This document shows positions 30,209-40,631 of a DNA stretch of 64,000 nt, piece after piece. Every line of letters starts with the position of its first letter. Positions within the stretch are counted from its first letter, which is position 1. The DNA is taken from positions 124,001 to 188,000 of the forward strand of contig JAKSKN010000004.1 in the NCBI GenBank assembly GCA_024401695.1. Direction: 5' to 3'. The DNA comes from Bacteroidales bacterium (lineage in GTDB: Bacteria; Bacteroidota; Bacteroidia; Bacteroidales; UBA932). The position numbers and the translations under genes were made by a program. The notes below the pieces were generated by a model. The model saw nothing but the letters and a program-made list of their open reading frames with translations, ran no database searches and had not been told where the DNA came from.

Positions 30209-31543
30209 ATGACAGACGATTTCAAGTACGGTCACGACGTGTTCACGTCAGGCTCCGTCACGACCGCATCCGTCCCGACGGAGGTGATGCGGCTGGCGGA
30301 GCAGCTGGCGGAGATACACGGGCCGGTGAAGATATCCAACGAGTCCAGCGGCTACCATATAGCCATGGCTGACCCGGAGCTGCTCATGGAGGATGGTGTC
30401 AAGGAGTTCAACAGCAAGCATTTGACTGTGAACGCCGAGAAGTTCTACCTGATAGGAAAGTACGACTACAAGGTAAACGACACCGCGGAAAACAGGAGGT
30501 TGGCCAAGATGTACGGCAAGTACACGGACAACAGGACGTACGAGCCTCCGTGCGCCAGCTCTATGAAGACAGGCAGGAAGTACAGGGTTACTGACCTGCT
30601 TGACAGGAAGAAGTATCCTCCGGTCGAGGAGAGGTATCCAGAATTCGCGTCGGTCAAGAAGAGCGTGTCCACAGGGTCGTCAGGCAAGAACCTTGTGGAC
30701 GACGGCAACGGCAACAAGGTGCCGGCGTGGGTCGGTAAGACCACCCCGCTGTCCGAGCTGCCTCCAGGGCACCCCGCATTGGAGTACCTGGAGTCGCGCG
30801 GATTCGAGCCGCTGGCGCTCGAGCTCCAGTTCGAGGCCTGCTACTGCTACGAGGCGGCGCCCGAGGACAGGGCCACAGGCGTGTACTATTCCAGGCTTCC
30901 AGGCGGTATGAAGAATTCGCCGAAGGGCAGGATAGTGTTCTCCGTGGTGATGAACGGCGTCAGGTGGGGATACCAGAGCAGGTACATAGACAAGATGGAC
31001 GGTGGAAAGCACCTGTTCTGGAACGGCGACGAGTGGGTTACCGTCTCCGAGCAGTTCGACGACGGTTCCGCCGTTGACTACTTCCCGCCGAACGACAGGT
31101 ATCCGTCAGGCTTCAGGCCGCACAAGTACATAAATGCGGTCGGAGGCACAAGGAACAAGTGGCTGATGGGCTTCGACGCCGCAGTGGAGTTCAACAGGGA
31201 CAGGAAGCCTGAGGACAGGTTCTGCATCCTTGTGGAGGGTCCGCTGGATGCCGGAAAGATAGGACCTCCGGCGATAGCCTTGATGGGCAAGGCGTTTTCA
31301 GAGGCACAGGCCGACTATATAGCAAAGGCGTTCGGTAGCGGAAGGATATGCGTTATACCGGACAACGACAAGGCCGGCGAACAGGGCCGGGTTAATATTC
31401 ACAGGCTTCTTGACATGTACAATGTCGTAGACGTCCGTGTGGACGGGTCCTACAAGGATGTAGGCGACATGACATACGACGAAGCCAACACACTATTGGA
31501 GAAATGCGATCCTGTAAAACAAGCAAGAAAGACAAGGACCTAA
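30209..31543 (+). CDS. DNA primase, TOPRIM-type
   Basis: The 444-aa product has a TOPRIM fold: FCILVEGPLDAGKIG (catalytic Glu), AIALMGKAFSE and RICVIPDNDKAGEQG (the DxD pair). The middle, PPGHPALEYLESRGF, resembles the linker of bacterial and phage primase-helicases (HpxxYLxxRGi), and the following part the RNA polymerase-like domain. No N-terminal zinc finger is visible. I preferred the ATG at 30209; an in-frame ATG at 30164 precedes an Asn-rich low-complexity stretch. It sits just after the helicase. Confidence 0.85.
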   Translation: MTDDFKYGHDVFTSGSVTTASVPTEVMRLAEQLAEIHGPVKISNESSGYHIAMADPELLMEDGVKEFNSKHLTVNAEKFYLIGKYDYKVNDTAENRRLAKMYGKYTDNRTYEPPCASSMKTGRKYRVTDLLDRKKYPPVEERYPEFASVKKSVSTGSSGKNLVDDGNGNKVPAWVGKTTPLSELPPGHPALEYLESRGFEPLALELQFEACYCYEAAPEDRATGVYYSRLPGGMKNSPKGRIVFSVVMNGVRWGYQSRYIDKMDGGKHLFWNGDEWVTVSEQFDDGSAVDYFPPNDRYPSGFRPHKYINAVGGTRNKWLMGFDAAVEFNRDRKPEDRFCILVEGPLDAGKIGPPAIALMGKAFSEAQADYIAKAFGSGRICVIPDNDKAGEQGRVNIHRLLDMYNVVDVRVDGSYKDVGDMTYDEANTLLEKCDPVKQARKTRT

Positions 31544-32181
31544 CACTGTACAATGAGTTTTGGAACATGTTCTCAGGTGCAGCCATGAAGGAACACGTGT
31601 TCGACACGGACTACTGGGATGGAGAGGTTGTTGACGGTGCCAAGACATTCGTGCCGCTTTGCGACTACCCGATGGACCTGCTGCAGGCAGACTACGACTA
31701 CGCCAGCTATACAGACGACGACTGCAGGAGGATACGCAGTATGATAGCGGCTGTTACCATTCGACTGGGAGAGGACGGCATGTACGAGGTGCTGTTGAAG
31801 TCGATGAGGGCTGTAGACAAGCTGGTAATGGACACTCCGAATATAACAGCGCAAGAGGCCGACGGCGCCTCGGACAGGGCAAGGTACCATATAGCCTGCA
31901 AGGCTGCGAGGATGGCCGAGTTGTACGAGGCCGCCTCGGAAGGTTCGATTCGGGAGATGGTGGAATACGATTTGGCCGCCATGTTCCCTGGACTGGTGTT
32001 CATGGTAATGTGGAGGAGGGTTATGTGGGATATATACGCCCATGACGGCACGAGTGTGTACACATACTACAAAGACGATAAAACACTGGAGGACGCCGTA
32101 AGGCTGTTCTCCAAAAAACTAGTTGATTATGCATATAAGTTTAGACGAGAGTACAGCGAAAATACTGCTGACCCTGGTTGA
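31504..32181 (+). CDS. Unknown protein
   Basis: The 225-aa product is soluble and helical (RARYHIACKAARMAELYEAASEG). No family recognised. The start at 31504 lies within the end of the primase gene; internal ATGs at 31567 and 31585 are possible. Position inside the replication operon suggests a related job but gives no more. Confidence 0.45.
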   Translation: MRSCKTSKKDKDLTLYNEFWNMFSGAAMKEHVFDTDYWDGEVVDGAKTFVPLCDYPMDLLQADYDYASYTDDDCRRIRSMIAAVTIRLGEDGMYEVLLKSMRAVDKLVMDTPNITAQEADGASDRARYHIACKAARMAELYEAASEGSIREMVEYDLAAMFPGLVFMVMWRRVMWDIYAHDGTSVYTYYKDDKTLEDAVRLFSKKLVDYAYKFRREYSENTADPG

Positions 32182-33088
32182 TTCCACCGCAGACGGGTTG
32201 GTGCAGTCCAGGCTGGCCAAGGAATACGACAGGCCTACCATGGACATGTACACCGCTACAAGGTACGTGGCGGCCAAGCTCAAGCCGCTGACGGACGGGT
32301 CGTACAACATACCGTACATAAACAGGGGATACCTGAAGGCCGACGGTTGGCCTGTAGACGCAATAAACGACATATCAGACACGATAAGCGAGCGTTGCGT
32401 CAAGGATTATGAGAACAGCGACAACAACGCATACATATACAGGCATCTGTATTCTGGATGCCTTGGAGTCGCGCACACCCCTGTCACTGACGATTGGAAG
32501 ACAGACCCGGCTGTCATAGCGAGGGTGAAGGGTATGATGGAGCACTGCATGTACTACTCGGAGATTGGAGACACGGCCGGAAACCTTGTGGTCAGCTCGC
32601 TGAACGGGTTCCCGGACACGATAGTCTGCAATATAGCCCTGGCTGCCGCCAGGAAGTACGGCATGGCACCGGACAAGGCTGCAAAGGGCGTGTCTGTGGG
32701 ATACGACGACATAGACGTTGGAGACAGCGTGCAGGCGTCGCAACTTACCGGATTGCGATGCAACTCGTTCATTGTGTCCATGTGCGGAATATCCAAGGAT
32801 ATGGGCGTTGGGCCCGCGGAGGAAGGCGAGTACGAGTACAGGTTCATGCTGGAAATGGTAGGGGCCGAGGCCGTACTGGAGAAGGGCGGGGACACGCTGG
32901 GCAGGGATGTGCTGTATAGGAGGGCGATCCTGAACGACATGGTCTCCTATTTGAACAACATGGGCGGAAGGTGCAGCGATTCCGTCCTTAACGTGTGCAG
33001 CGGACTGCTGGACAAACTGAGCTGCGATGATGGACGCGATACTGAATATATCGCTGCCGCAATAGACAAAATACGAAACAACAACTGA
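32129..33088 (+). CDS. Unknown protein
   Basis: A 319-aa soluble product of mixed helical character. The ATG at 32129 lies inside the end of the upstream gene. No motif recognised. Confidence 0.45.
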   Translation: MHISLDESTAKILLTLVDSTADGLVQSRLAKEYDRPTMDMYTATRYVAAKLKPLTDGSYNIPYINRGYLKADGWPVDAINDISDTISERCVKDYENSDNNAYIYRHLYSGCLGVAHTPVTDDWKTDPAVIARVKGMMEHCMYYSEIGDTAGNLVVSSLNGFPDTIVCNIALAAARKYGMAPDKAAKGVSVGYDDIDVGDSVQASQLTGLRCNSFIVSMCGISKDMGVGPAEEGEYEYRFMLEMVGAEAVLEKGGDTLGRDVLYRRAILNDMVSYLNNMGGRCSDSVLNVCSGLLDKLSCDDGRDTEYIAAAIDKIRNNN

Positions 33089-33100
33089 ATTACTGTAATT

Positions 33101-33664
33101 ATGGCATCACTGTATATGATCGACAATGTGCGCGTACTGTACGCGACTGCAAGGAAGGAATTTGCGTCCGACGCCAAGGATGACGCATCCCACGGAACTA
33201 CCAGCTGGATTATAAATCCGGAGGCTGCGGACAATGAACCGCAGATCTACACATACCGGGAGAAGTGTGACACCATACCCGACTCGGCTGTGAAGTCCAA
33301 CACGGATATGGACAACCTTGTCAAGGACGGCCGCAGGTACAGGTTGGTACTGGCCAAGTCGACGGAGTCGTTGACTATAGCCAACTACAACCAGAATCTG
33401 AAGGAGGCGTTGGAGGATGTGGCGGACGTGCTGGCCGGGTACAGCCAGATATCCAGGAATGTGGACGGAACGCAAAAGACTGTCGGTCACTTGTCCATGG
33501 ACGGTATCCACAGCCTTGACCGTGTGTTCTGCGGCAGCCCGTCCGTTGACATGCAGGCGTATACGTACACTCCGGAGGAGACCAAGAGTGAAGATGAAAA
33601 TGCCGACGACGGCAATAGTGGAGAAGGGTGCCCTGTCGAGGAGCAGGGAGGGGATAACGAGTAA
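33101..33664 (+). CDS. Unknown protein with acidic tail
   Basis: A 187-aa product whose last 30 residues are acidic and probably disordered (ETKSEDENADDG..). The body is mixed alpha/beta. Acidic C-terminal tails are common in proteins of the replisome, but no domain is recognised here. Confidence 0.45.
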   Translation: MASLYMIDNVRVLYATARKEFASDAKDDASHGTTSWIINPEAADNEPQIYTYREKCDTIPDSAVKSNTDMDNLVKDGRRYRLVLAKSTESLTIANYNQNLKEALEDVADVLAGYSQISRNVDGTQKTVGHLSMDGIHSLDRVFCGSPSVDMQAYTYTPEETKSEDENADDGNSGEGCPVEEQGGDNE

Positions 33665-33675
33665 CGATTGTAGAA

Positions 33676-34521
33676 ATGTCTAAAACCAATACAAATATTC
33701 CAAACGTGTTCGGTCTGTCCGACGAGGATATAAAGGCTATCCGGGCACATGAGACGAGGATGAGGGACGAGGCCGCCAAGCTGTACGGCTATAGGTCCGA
33801 GGAGTCGTATGTGGCCATGTACCACGACGAGGTGGTGTACGGCCTCAGGTCTGTGGAGAGTATCCGCATGTTCCTGTTGAAGAACGAGTCCAAGAAGGAT
33901 TCGACCCTTACAAGCGAGAAGGTCAACAATATAGTGGAGGCCGTGAAGGCCGTGACCAGGCATAGGCTATCCGCAGATGCTTCGAGTTTCATATCGTATT
34001 CGGAGAGTATCGAGGGCTATTACATGCGGCTTACCGACAATGTTTCGGCATGGAGGGTGAAGAAGCTGTGCCTTGCCGACCAGTTGGAGCACGGGTTGAT
34101 ACTGAACGAGTGTATGAACGCCGATTGCGTCGACGGGGAGCATGACGACTGGATGGATCAGCTCCGCGATATGGACGAGTTGATAGACGACGCCCTGAAC
34201 CTGACGCTGCCGTTCTCCAACAAGATAAGGAGGGGACGACTGAGCAGGAGGGCCACGCACAACATAGGCCAGGTGGTGATGTATGCCATAGGCGTTGGAG
34301 GCGCGGTTATGCTGTGCGCCGCCGCGTGGCCGTTGGTCGAGATTGTGTACAGGTTCTTGTGCGGGCATGTCAACGTGGCATCGCTGCCCAGCTGGCAGTC
34401 CGTGGTGTTCGGGCCTGTGATATTCGTGCTCGGCCTGTACCTGCTGATAAGGCTCTCGATTGGTATGGTTTGCCTTATAGCGTATTTGACGCGCAAGCTT
34501 TTGGATAGGCTGAAGAAGTAG
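33676..34521 (+). CDS. Membrane protein with two C-terminal helices
   Basis: The 281-aa product has a charged helical N-terminal domain of about 190 residues, then two strong membrane segments (about residues 198-222, VVMYAIGVGGAVMLCAAAW, and 240-265, ending LIRLSIGMVCLIAYL) and a short basic tail. That makes it a tail-anchored, cytoplasm-facing protein. Lying next to the DNA polymerase, it may tether the replication machinery to the membrane (inference). Confidence 0.55.
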   Translation: MSKTNTNIPNVFGLSDEDIKAIRAHETRMRDEAAKLYGYRSEESYVAMYHDEVVYGLRSVESIRMFLLKNESKKDSTLTSEKVNNIVEAVKAVTRHRLSADASSFISYSESIEGYYMRLTDNVSAWRVKKLCLADQLEHGLILNECMNADCVDGEHDDWMDQLRDMDELIDDALNLTLPFSNKIRRGRLSRRATHNIGQVVMYAIGVGGAVMLCAAAWPLVEIVYRFLCGHVNVASLPSWQSVVFGPVIFVLGLYLLIRLSIGMVCLIAYLTRKLLDRLKK

Positions 34522-34528
34522 GACCGCT

Positions 34529-37500
34529 ATGAAGACGGACGAAGTCAAGAGCGGGTGCAAGCCATACGCCCTCATTGGCAGGAACATGAGGATGGGGGAC
34601 GACGCCACTCTTTGGCTCGGTGGCGTCGGTAAGAGGCACACGCGCATAATGTTTGTGCAAACGTGCGTCAACAAGGACGAGTATGCCACCGAGAGGGTGG
34701 AGCGTTTCGAGACGGTCAAGGTGGACCCCGCCACCTGCCACTGCCCGGAATGGGTTAATTTGAAGATGTACGCCGAGCTCTGCGGGCTTGACGTGGAGGA
34801 TTGCTACGTAACCTCGCTGATAAAGGTTATGCCGTCGTCCGTTGCGGAATGCAAGAATCCAAAGACCGCCATGGTGGACGAGTTTGCACCGTGGCTCGAG
34901 GAGGAGATATACGCCGTAAAGCCGAAGATAATAGTATGCGTCGGCAAGCCGGTGTTCGACCTGCTCAGTGGGGTGAAGGCCAGGGAGAGCGACATACACG
35001 GGCTGTGGCTGTACTCGGAGAAGTACAGGGCCAAGCTGTATTTCATACCCGGCACCCACCTGGCGCTGAAGCCGGAGATGGACGAAAGGTACAAGCAGGA
35101 CTTGGGCAATGTGAAGTCCATGTACGACAGCGTACTTGGCTCTGATCCCGAGATAATGCCTCTCAACTACAGGGTTGTCCGCCACTCTATAGAGCTGGTG
35201 AACCTGGTGTCGATGCTGGAGAGGGAGAACGCCACGGTGTTGAGCGTAGACTGCGAATGGGGAGGACAGGTGCATGTAGACGGCATGCTCAGGTCGCTCC
35301 AGATAGCATGGAGTCCGACCGATGCGGCCTATATCAGGTTCATGGACGAGGACGCCAACTACGCCTTCGACGTGGGATACAAGGAGGCCGGCAGGATACT
35401 GTCCAGATGGCTTGACAGGCCGGAGGTGAAGTACATAGGCCACCACCTGTCGGCGGACTTGTCGTGGATGAGCTATTGGCTCGGGCTGGAGTGGTACAAC
35501 AAGGGAATGTTCGATACGGAGTTTGCACTGCAGGCGTGCGACGAGTCGCTCGAGCTTGGACTGGACATCCTGGCATTGAGGTACACCGACCTCGGCAAGT
35601 ACGACTGGGATTTGATACAGTATCGCAAGAAACATCCCGAAAGGAAGGGCACCGGATACGAGTATGTGCCAGACGATATCCTGATTCCGTATGCTGTCAA
35701 GGATGTGATCGCGGTATACAGGGCATGGCCAGAGGTTGAACGGTGGCTGGCCGCACAGAAGACTACAAAGGGAAGGACCCTGCTGGACTATTACAACGAG
35801 CTGCTCAATCCGTTCGTGACCAACGTGTTCACGTGGTTCTGCCTGAACGGCATGCCTGTGGACAGGGAAAGGCTGGACATTATGCGCGAGTTGTACAACT
35901 GGGCCAAGGGAGAGCTGCAGGCCGACTTCCTGAAGAGCGTTGTGGCCGAGTCCGAGGTGATGATGAGCGAGAGGCTGGCCGCGGCAGGCCTGGGCGACGA
36001 CGTGTACGAGTCGATAAGGGACAAGGTTGCGTCGGGCAAAGCCAGCGAGGCCGAGGCCGACCTGCACAAGGCGGTTATGCCGGACATAGAGGCTGGCAAC
36101 TCGACGTGGTCAGACTGGGCCGCGCTGTTCGAGCATTATGTGGCAGCGCCGGAGTTCAACATACGCAGCCCGCTGCAAATGAGAAACTGGCTGTTCAAGG
36201 TGAAGAAGTACGAGCCTGTCAAGACCACCAGCCAGAAGGAGAACGGAATGCCCAGTATAGACTGGGAGAAGGTAAAGACGTACCCGCCGGCAAAGCAGGC
36301 AAAGTTCACGCCTGCGGTTGACAAGACGTCCCTGGAAATCTTTGCGTCCAGGTACGACGATGCGGTGCTGAGGGAGTTGCTGGAGCTGAACAGCGTCGGC
36401 AACGTGTGCAAGAACTTCCTGAAGCCCGACGAGGTGGACGACGACGGCGAGCTGGTAAAGGAGAACGGTATACACTATTGGTTGACCAGCGACGACAGGC
36501 TGTGCCTCAACCACTCGACGACTGAAACCGGCCGTCCGCGAAGTTGATAATCAATGAGTTACGTATATAGCACGTAATATCAACGAACAACAGCTTCAGT
36601 ATTGCGAAATCAATACTTCTAACTGCTTTAATTGCTGGGACGGTCACAGACCCAATCAGCAGCCAAGCCCCGTCAGGGGAAGGTTCAACGACTAGCCGAG
36701 AGGCGTACACCCAAGCGGGTGGAAATGGGCAGCACCCTACCGGTACGGCCGAGGGTGAAGATATAGTCTGATCTGCGCGGTGACGCGTAGCTGGCGAAAG
36801 CCGGGCAAGGAGGTAGCGTACCTTGCTGAACATAATGTGGAATCCAAACGTTCTCAATTACCCGTCGTGGCTGCATGCCAGGTTGAAGGACGGTATGAAG
36901 AGGATACTGGCCGACAGGAACGACAAGGGACAGCTGCCGGACAAGTTCAAGCCGTTCCTTGACACCAGCAAGATACCGACGGTGCGAAGCATAGTCATGG
37001 CGAGGCCCGGATGGTGTATTGTGGAGGCGGACTACCAGACCGCGGAGATGAGGGGCCTGGCGTGGCTGTCCGGAGACAAGGAGATGCAGGCGCAGATCCT
37101 TTACCCGGATCCAAACTGGGCGTATGTCGATCCGAAGTACGTGCCGGAGGGTGCGGACCATGAGGACTACGTTGTGCGCCTCGCGTTCCCGGACTATATA
37201 AAGCAGCCGGCCGACAAGGAGAAGTTCCTGATGACCAGGGCCAAGGACGGCAAGATACTTGAGAAGTACACCGAGGACCAGTTGTGGCACGACGAGAACG
37301 GCAAGATCAAGGGACCGAGGTACGATTTTCATTGAATATTATAATGTGTTTGACTTCATTGGGTAACTGTGTTATAAACGCACGTATGCCAGTGAATAAA
37401 GTAGAAAAGAGAGTGTGCGTATTTTGCGGCTGCGAATGGGATGCAAGTATATACACCCCAAGTGTTAGCTGTAAAAAATGTAGAGTAAAAGAACGTAATT

Positions 37501-39577
37501 TAAGAGCGTTGCATCTTACGACATGCCAAATGTGTGGTACGTTGTTTAGTACGTCTTCTGATGCTATTTTGTGCAGGAGCTGTGCGTCCGCACTGAGGCA
37601 CAGTTACACAGAAGAGTATACGTGCGACAGGTGCGGCAAACGAGCGATAATCTTGAAAGACGGACTATGCTCGCTATGCCGTAAAGACGTAAATAACTTG
37701 AACAGAAAACGATTGTGCGCTTACTGCGGACAAGAACTGCCTAAAGGCAGGTCTGCTAAAGTTTGTAGTGCGTGCAGCCGAGAGTTAGAAACAACGCATA
37801 GAAGCGGTATATGTCTTGAATGCGGCAAAAAATACAGTATAGCTGGAGAAAGCTCGCTGTTCTGCAGTGACACGTGCAAGTCAGCCTGGAACGATAAGCA
37901 TGGCAAAACTGATAGGCGTGTCAAAAAGAGCGCAGAAGATATAGAAGCCTCTATAATGTCATTTTTGCGAGACAACCCTGCAGCTACGCAGGCAGACATA
38001 GTGAAAGCAAGCGGCGTGTCTGCAGAAACACTAGTGCGCAGGGGTGTAGTGATAACGGATATAAAAAACAAGATGGGTATGCCAGGTCGTAAGAAATCCA
38101 GCAGTGTGTTTGAAGAACTTATTTTCAGCATGCTGTCAAACAAAGGATTCTACGTTGAGCGTGAAAAGTATTTTACTGACTTAAAAGATCAGAGATACTT
38201 GCGCTATGACTTTTTTATACCAGAACTTAACCTACTTGTGGAGGCGGATGGACAGCAACATTATTGCAAGTCCGACGCACCTATCTGTAAACTATACAAC
38301 GCGGACTGTATTAAAGAGCACGACCTCACAAAAAATATATACGCAAAAACCAACAAATACAATCTATTACGCATACACTACTTTAGAGAATCTGATAAGG
38401 CTAAAGTTATTAGATTTAACACATTACTAGACACAATTCAGTGCTCTTACCGGGAAACCGGTAAGATGGAGCTTTTTAACTGCTGGAACGGTTCGGAGTT
38501 GCTTCCGATCCCGATCAGCAGCCAAGCCGCGAAAGCGGAAGGTTCAGAGACTATCCCGAGAGGGAGTAGGGCTAAGCAGCCCGAAATGGAAGCTACCTAA
38601 CCGAGACTGACGTCTCGCATGGTAAAGATATAGTCCGCTCTGCAGGGAAATCATAACTTGCAGCAGGCGAAAGCCGGGCAGGAAGGTAGCGTGTCCTGTT
38701 GAACACAAGGTGGGGTACCGCGGAGCGCGGACAGGGAAAGTGCCGAGAGATAATGAACAAGAAGAAGGACCGAGGAGCCGGCAAGGTGCTTAATTTCTCG
38801 TCGGGATACGGAGGCAAGCCGCCGTCCTTGAAGCGAAAGGTGGAAAGCGACACAGGCAACAACATCACGCTCGACGCCGTGTCGGACATGTTGCAGGCCA
38901 TCTACGACAGTCACATCGTGGCGTCGGAATGGCTTGAGTTCCTCGAGGATGCTCCCAAGTACACCAGCAGGATGGTGGCGGCGTCAGGCCGTATAAGACA
39001 CCTGCATGTGCTTGGAAGCCACATGAGGAGGAACGACGACAACGAGTGGGGTATGAGCGCGTACGAGATGAACAGGGGACTTGGAGCCCTTGGGCGAGAA
39101 TGCCGTAATTTCTTCATGCAGGAGAGCGTTGGAGCCTCTGCATCAAGGGCTTGCGTAAATCTTGTGGAGTTCGCGCTTGAGTTTAGGAAGTACGGGCTGC
39201 AGGGAGGCCCGATAGTGTGCCTGTACGACTCCGTTGTGGTCCACTGCCCTGAGAACGAAAGGGCGATATGGCAGAAGGCCCTGCTTCTGTACATGACGTT
39301 GAAGGTGGGATGGGCGTACAACGACGACAGGGGATACCGCGTTCTCAGGTATCCGTCGGATTGCGAGTTGAACGCCGGATGGTCCACCGCGCCGGTTGCC
39401 GACAAGGCGGCCGAGCTGCACGACGGCGAGTACGAGCAGACGCCGGACTCGCTGAAGTGGATAGAGGACATACTGGATGTCCAGATAGAGCACTACACGG
39501 AGAACGAGAACGACTCCGTGTACAACACGTGGGATATAGATACGAAACAAGATGAAATATATACTAAATCAAAATGA
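34529..39577 (+). CDS. DNA polymerase, family A, UDG-like domain, two introns
   Basis: Exons 34529-36544, 36838-37332 and 38711-39577 join in frame into about 1,125 aa. Residues about 40-210 resemble the uracil-DNA glycosylase fold (YVTSLIKVMPSS, PKIIVCVGKPVFDLL, IPGTHLAL), but the GEAPG motif is not visible, so activity is doubtful. Next is a DEDD 3'-5' exonuclease (SVDCEWGG, GHHLSADLSW). The polymerase follows: TETGRPRS-WNPNVLN (intron 1 inside the TGR..S motif), VEADYQTAEMRG (motif A), H-WGTAERGQGKC (intron 2), NFSSGYGG (O helix end) and LYDSVVVHCP (motif C). The UDG-polymerase fusion and polymerase-gene introns recall SPO1-group phages. Without splicing no active polymerase is made. Confidence 0.88.
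36545..36837 (+). other. Group I intron 1 in the DNA polymerase gene
   Basis: 293 nt, no ORF. The exon ends in T (CGAAGT) and the intron in G (ACATAATG). The core CAACGACTAGCCGAGAGG and the S element GAAGATATAGTCTGA are clear. Its 3' part is nearly identical to the intron in the NrdD-like gene. Confidence 0.88.
37333..38710 (+). other. Group I intron 2 in the DNA polymerase gene
   Basis: 1,378 nt; the exon ends in T (TTTTCAT) and the intron in G (ACACAAGG). The core shows GGTTCAGAGACTATCCCGAG and AAAGATATAGTCCGC. The 3' end GGCGAAAGCCGGGCAGGAAG is related to intron 1. It encodes an endonuclease. Confidence 0.88.
37386..38600 (+). CDS. Intron-encoded endonuclease with zinc-ribbon array
   Basis: The product is 404 aa (from ATG 37386; 37344 is an alternative). 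The first half has a chain of CxxC pairs (CVFC, CKKC, CQMC, CRSC, CDRC, CSLC, CAYC, CSAC, CLEC), enough for four to five zinc ribbons. A helical DNA-recognition part follows (ATQADIVKASGVSAETLVRR). The nuclease is PD-(D/E)xK/Vsr-like: FEELIFSML, YDFFIPELNLLVEADGQQHY, then KEHDLTKNIYAK. This matches the EDxHD homing endonuclease type known from I-Bth0305I. The end of the frame is made of intron core sequence. Confidence 0.8.
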   Translation: MPVNKVEKRVCVFCGCEWDASIYTPSVSCKKCRVKERNLRALHLTTCQMCGTLFSTSSDAILCRSCASALRHSYTEEYTCDRCGKRAIILKDGLCSLCRKDVNNLNRKRLCAYCGQELPKGRSAKVCSACSRELETTHRSGICLECGKKYSIAGESSLFCSDTCKSAWNDKHGKTDRRVKKSAEDIEASIMSFLRDNPAATQADIVKASGVSAETLVRRGVVITDIKNKMGMPGRKKSSSVFEELIFSMLSNKGFYVEREKYFTDLKDQRYLRYDFFIPELNLLVEADGQQHYCKSDAPICKLYNADCIKEHDLTKNIYAKTNKYNLLRIHYFRESDKAKVIRFNTLLDTIQCSYRETGKMELFNCWNGSELLPIPISSQAAKAEGSETIPRGSRAKQPEMEAT

Positions 39578-40107
39578 TTCTTATTACCAAAGAAGATGTA
39601 AAAGATAAAATACACGGCTCCATTATACGGGTGGCTCCCTGTGACGTGTATAGTTCAAAGAAGGCTCTACTGTTCCTTAGCGACACGCTGAACTGGTGCA
39701 TGGCCACGGACGATTGCGGAGTGAAATACTGGTACAACATAAAAACATGCGGCGACGTGGTAGGCAACTTCTCTGCCAGGAAACGCGACGTCGCCACCAT
39801 AGGGTACACTATTTCGTCTTTCCTGCTGCACAGGGTCAAGGGATCCCACAGCGATGTGGTAAAGCTGTGCGACAACGGAAGCAAGGCGGCTTATGTCAGG
39901 CTTCAGGACTTCGTGGACCTGTTCGGCGACGACATGAACGCCATAAGGCGCTCGCTGGTCACAGGGGCCCTGGAGGACAACCCCGGCATGGTCAGGCTGT
40001 TTACAAACCTTGCCGTCCTGCTGCCTCCGTCGAAGGTGGATATGCTAGGGGAAGTACGCATGGCGGCGTGGCAGGCACTGCACAACGGAATCGAGGGACT
40101 TGTATAG
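39574..40107 (+). CDS. Unknown protein
   Basis: A 177-aa soluble product starting 4 nt before the polymerase stop, so coupled to it. No recognised domain. A role with the polymerase is possible from the coupling only. Confidence 0.5.
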   Translation: MILITKEDVKDKIHGSIIRVAPCDVYSSKKALLFLSDTLNWCMATDDCGVKYWYNIKTCGDVVGNFSARKRDVATIGYTISSFLLHRVKGSHSDVVKLCDNGSKAAYVRLQDFVDLFGDDMNAIRRSLVTGALEDNPGMVRLFTNLAVLLPPSKVDMLGEVRMAAWQALHNGIEGLV

Positions 40108-40109
40108 GT

Positions 40110-40631
40110 ATGCGCTACAATACAAAGGTGTTTATAATGTACATGGACCAGGCCCTGCAGCTCAACATGTTCAGTGTCACGCCGTCTGACGCTGCGTCCA
40201 GGGTGTTCGTAAACGGCAGGTTCGTGACAGGACCTGTCGTTGCCACACCCGAAGAGTACCTGGCCAGGCTCGGCAAGGGTCTGCTTTCCAGGAGGGGATT
40301 GCTGCTTGGTACGTGGAAGAGGCTTAACGCAAAGTGCCCTACGTGGGAAAGGCGTGGTGTCGACACTGTTCATTCGCTTATGAAGAAGTCTGGGTGGTAC
40401 GAAATGCACACCGAGCTGTCAGGGGAGACGCATTTGTTCTATGCTGATGAGCCTGAAGAAATCGACAAGTCCGTATGGACGACTGTACTGCTCCGGGGCA
40501 TAGGGAAGGGAGACACCGCGCTGCGCGAACGGCTTGGTTGCGGATGGGGCACGTTGATGGGAACAGACCGTGCCAAGGACCTGCTCTCAGGGTTTATAAC
40601 AAGGTTCCACAACGAGGCATTCGGGTTATGA
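40110..40631 (+). CDS. Unknown protein
   Basis: A 173-aa product. The middle GTWKRLNAKCPTWERRGVDTV..MKKSGWYEM is basic and could bind nucleic acid. I took the ATG at 40110, 2 nt after the upstream stop; 40143 is an alternative. Overlaps the next gene by 4 nt. Confidence 0.45.
   Translation: MRYNTKVFIMYMDQALQLNMFSVTPSDAASRVFVNGRFVTGPVVATPEEYLARLGKGLLSRRGLLLGTWKRLNAKCPTWERRGVDTVHSLMKKSGWYEMHTELSGETHLFYADEPEEIDKSVWTTVLLRGIGKGDTALRERLGCGWGTLMGTDRAKDLLSGFITRFHNEAFGL

Noticed and set aside
34475-36067. A 530-codon minus-strand frame opposite the polymerase gene
   Set aside because: Composition typical of antisense translation (His, Val, Leu, Gln) with no motif; the plus strand is an unmistakable polymerase.
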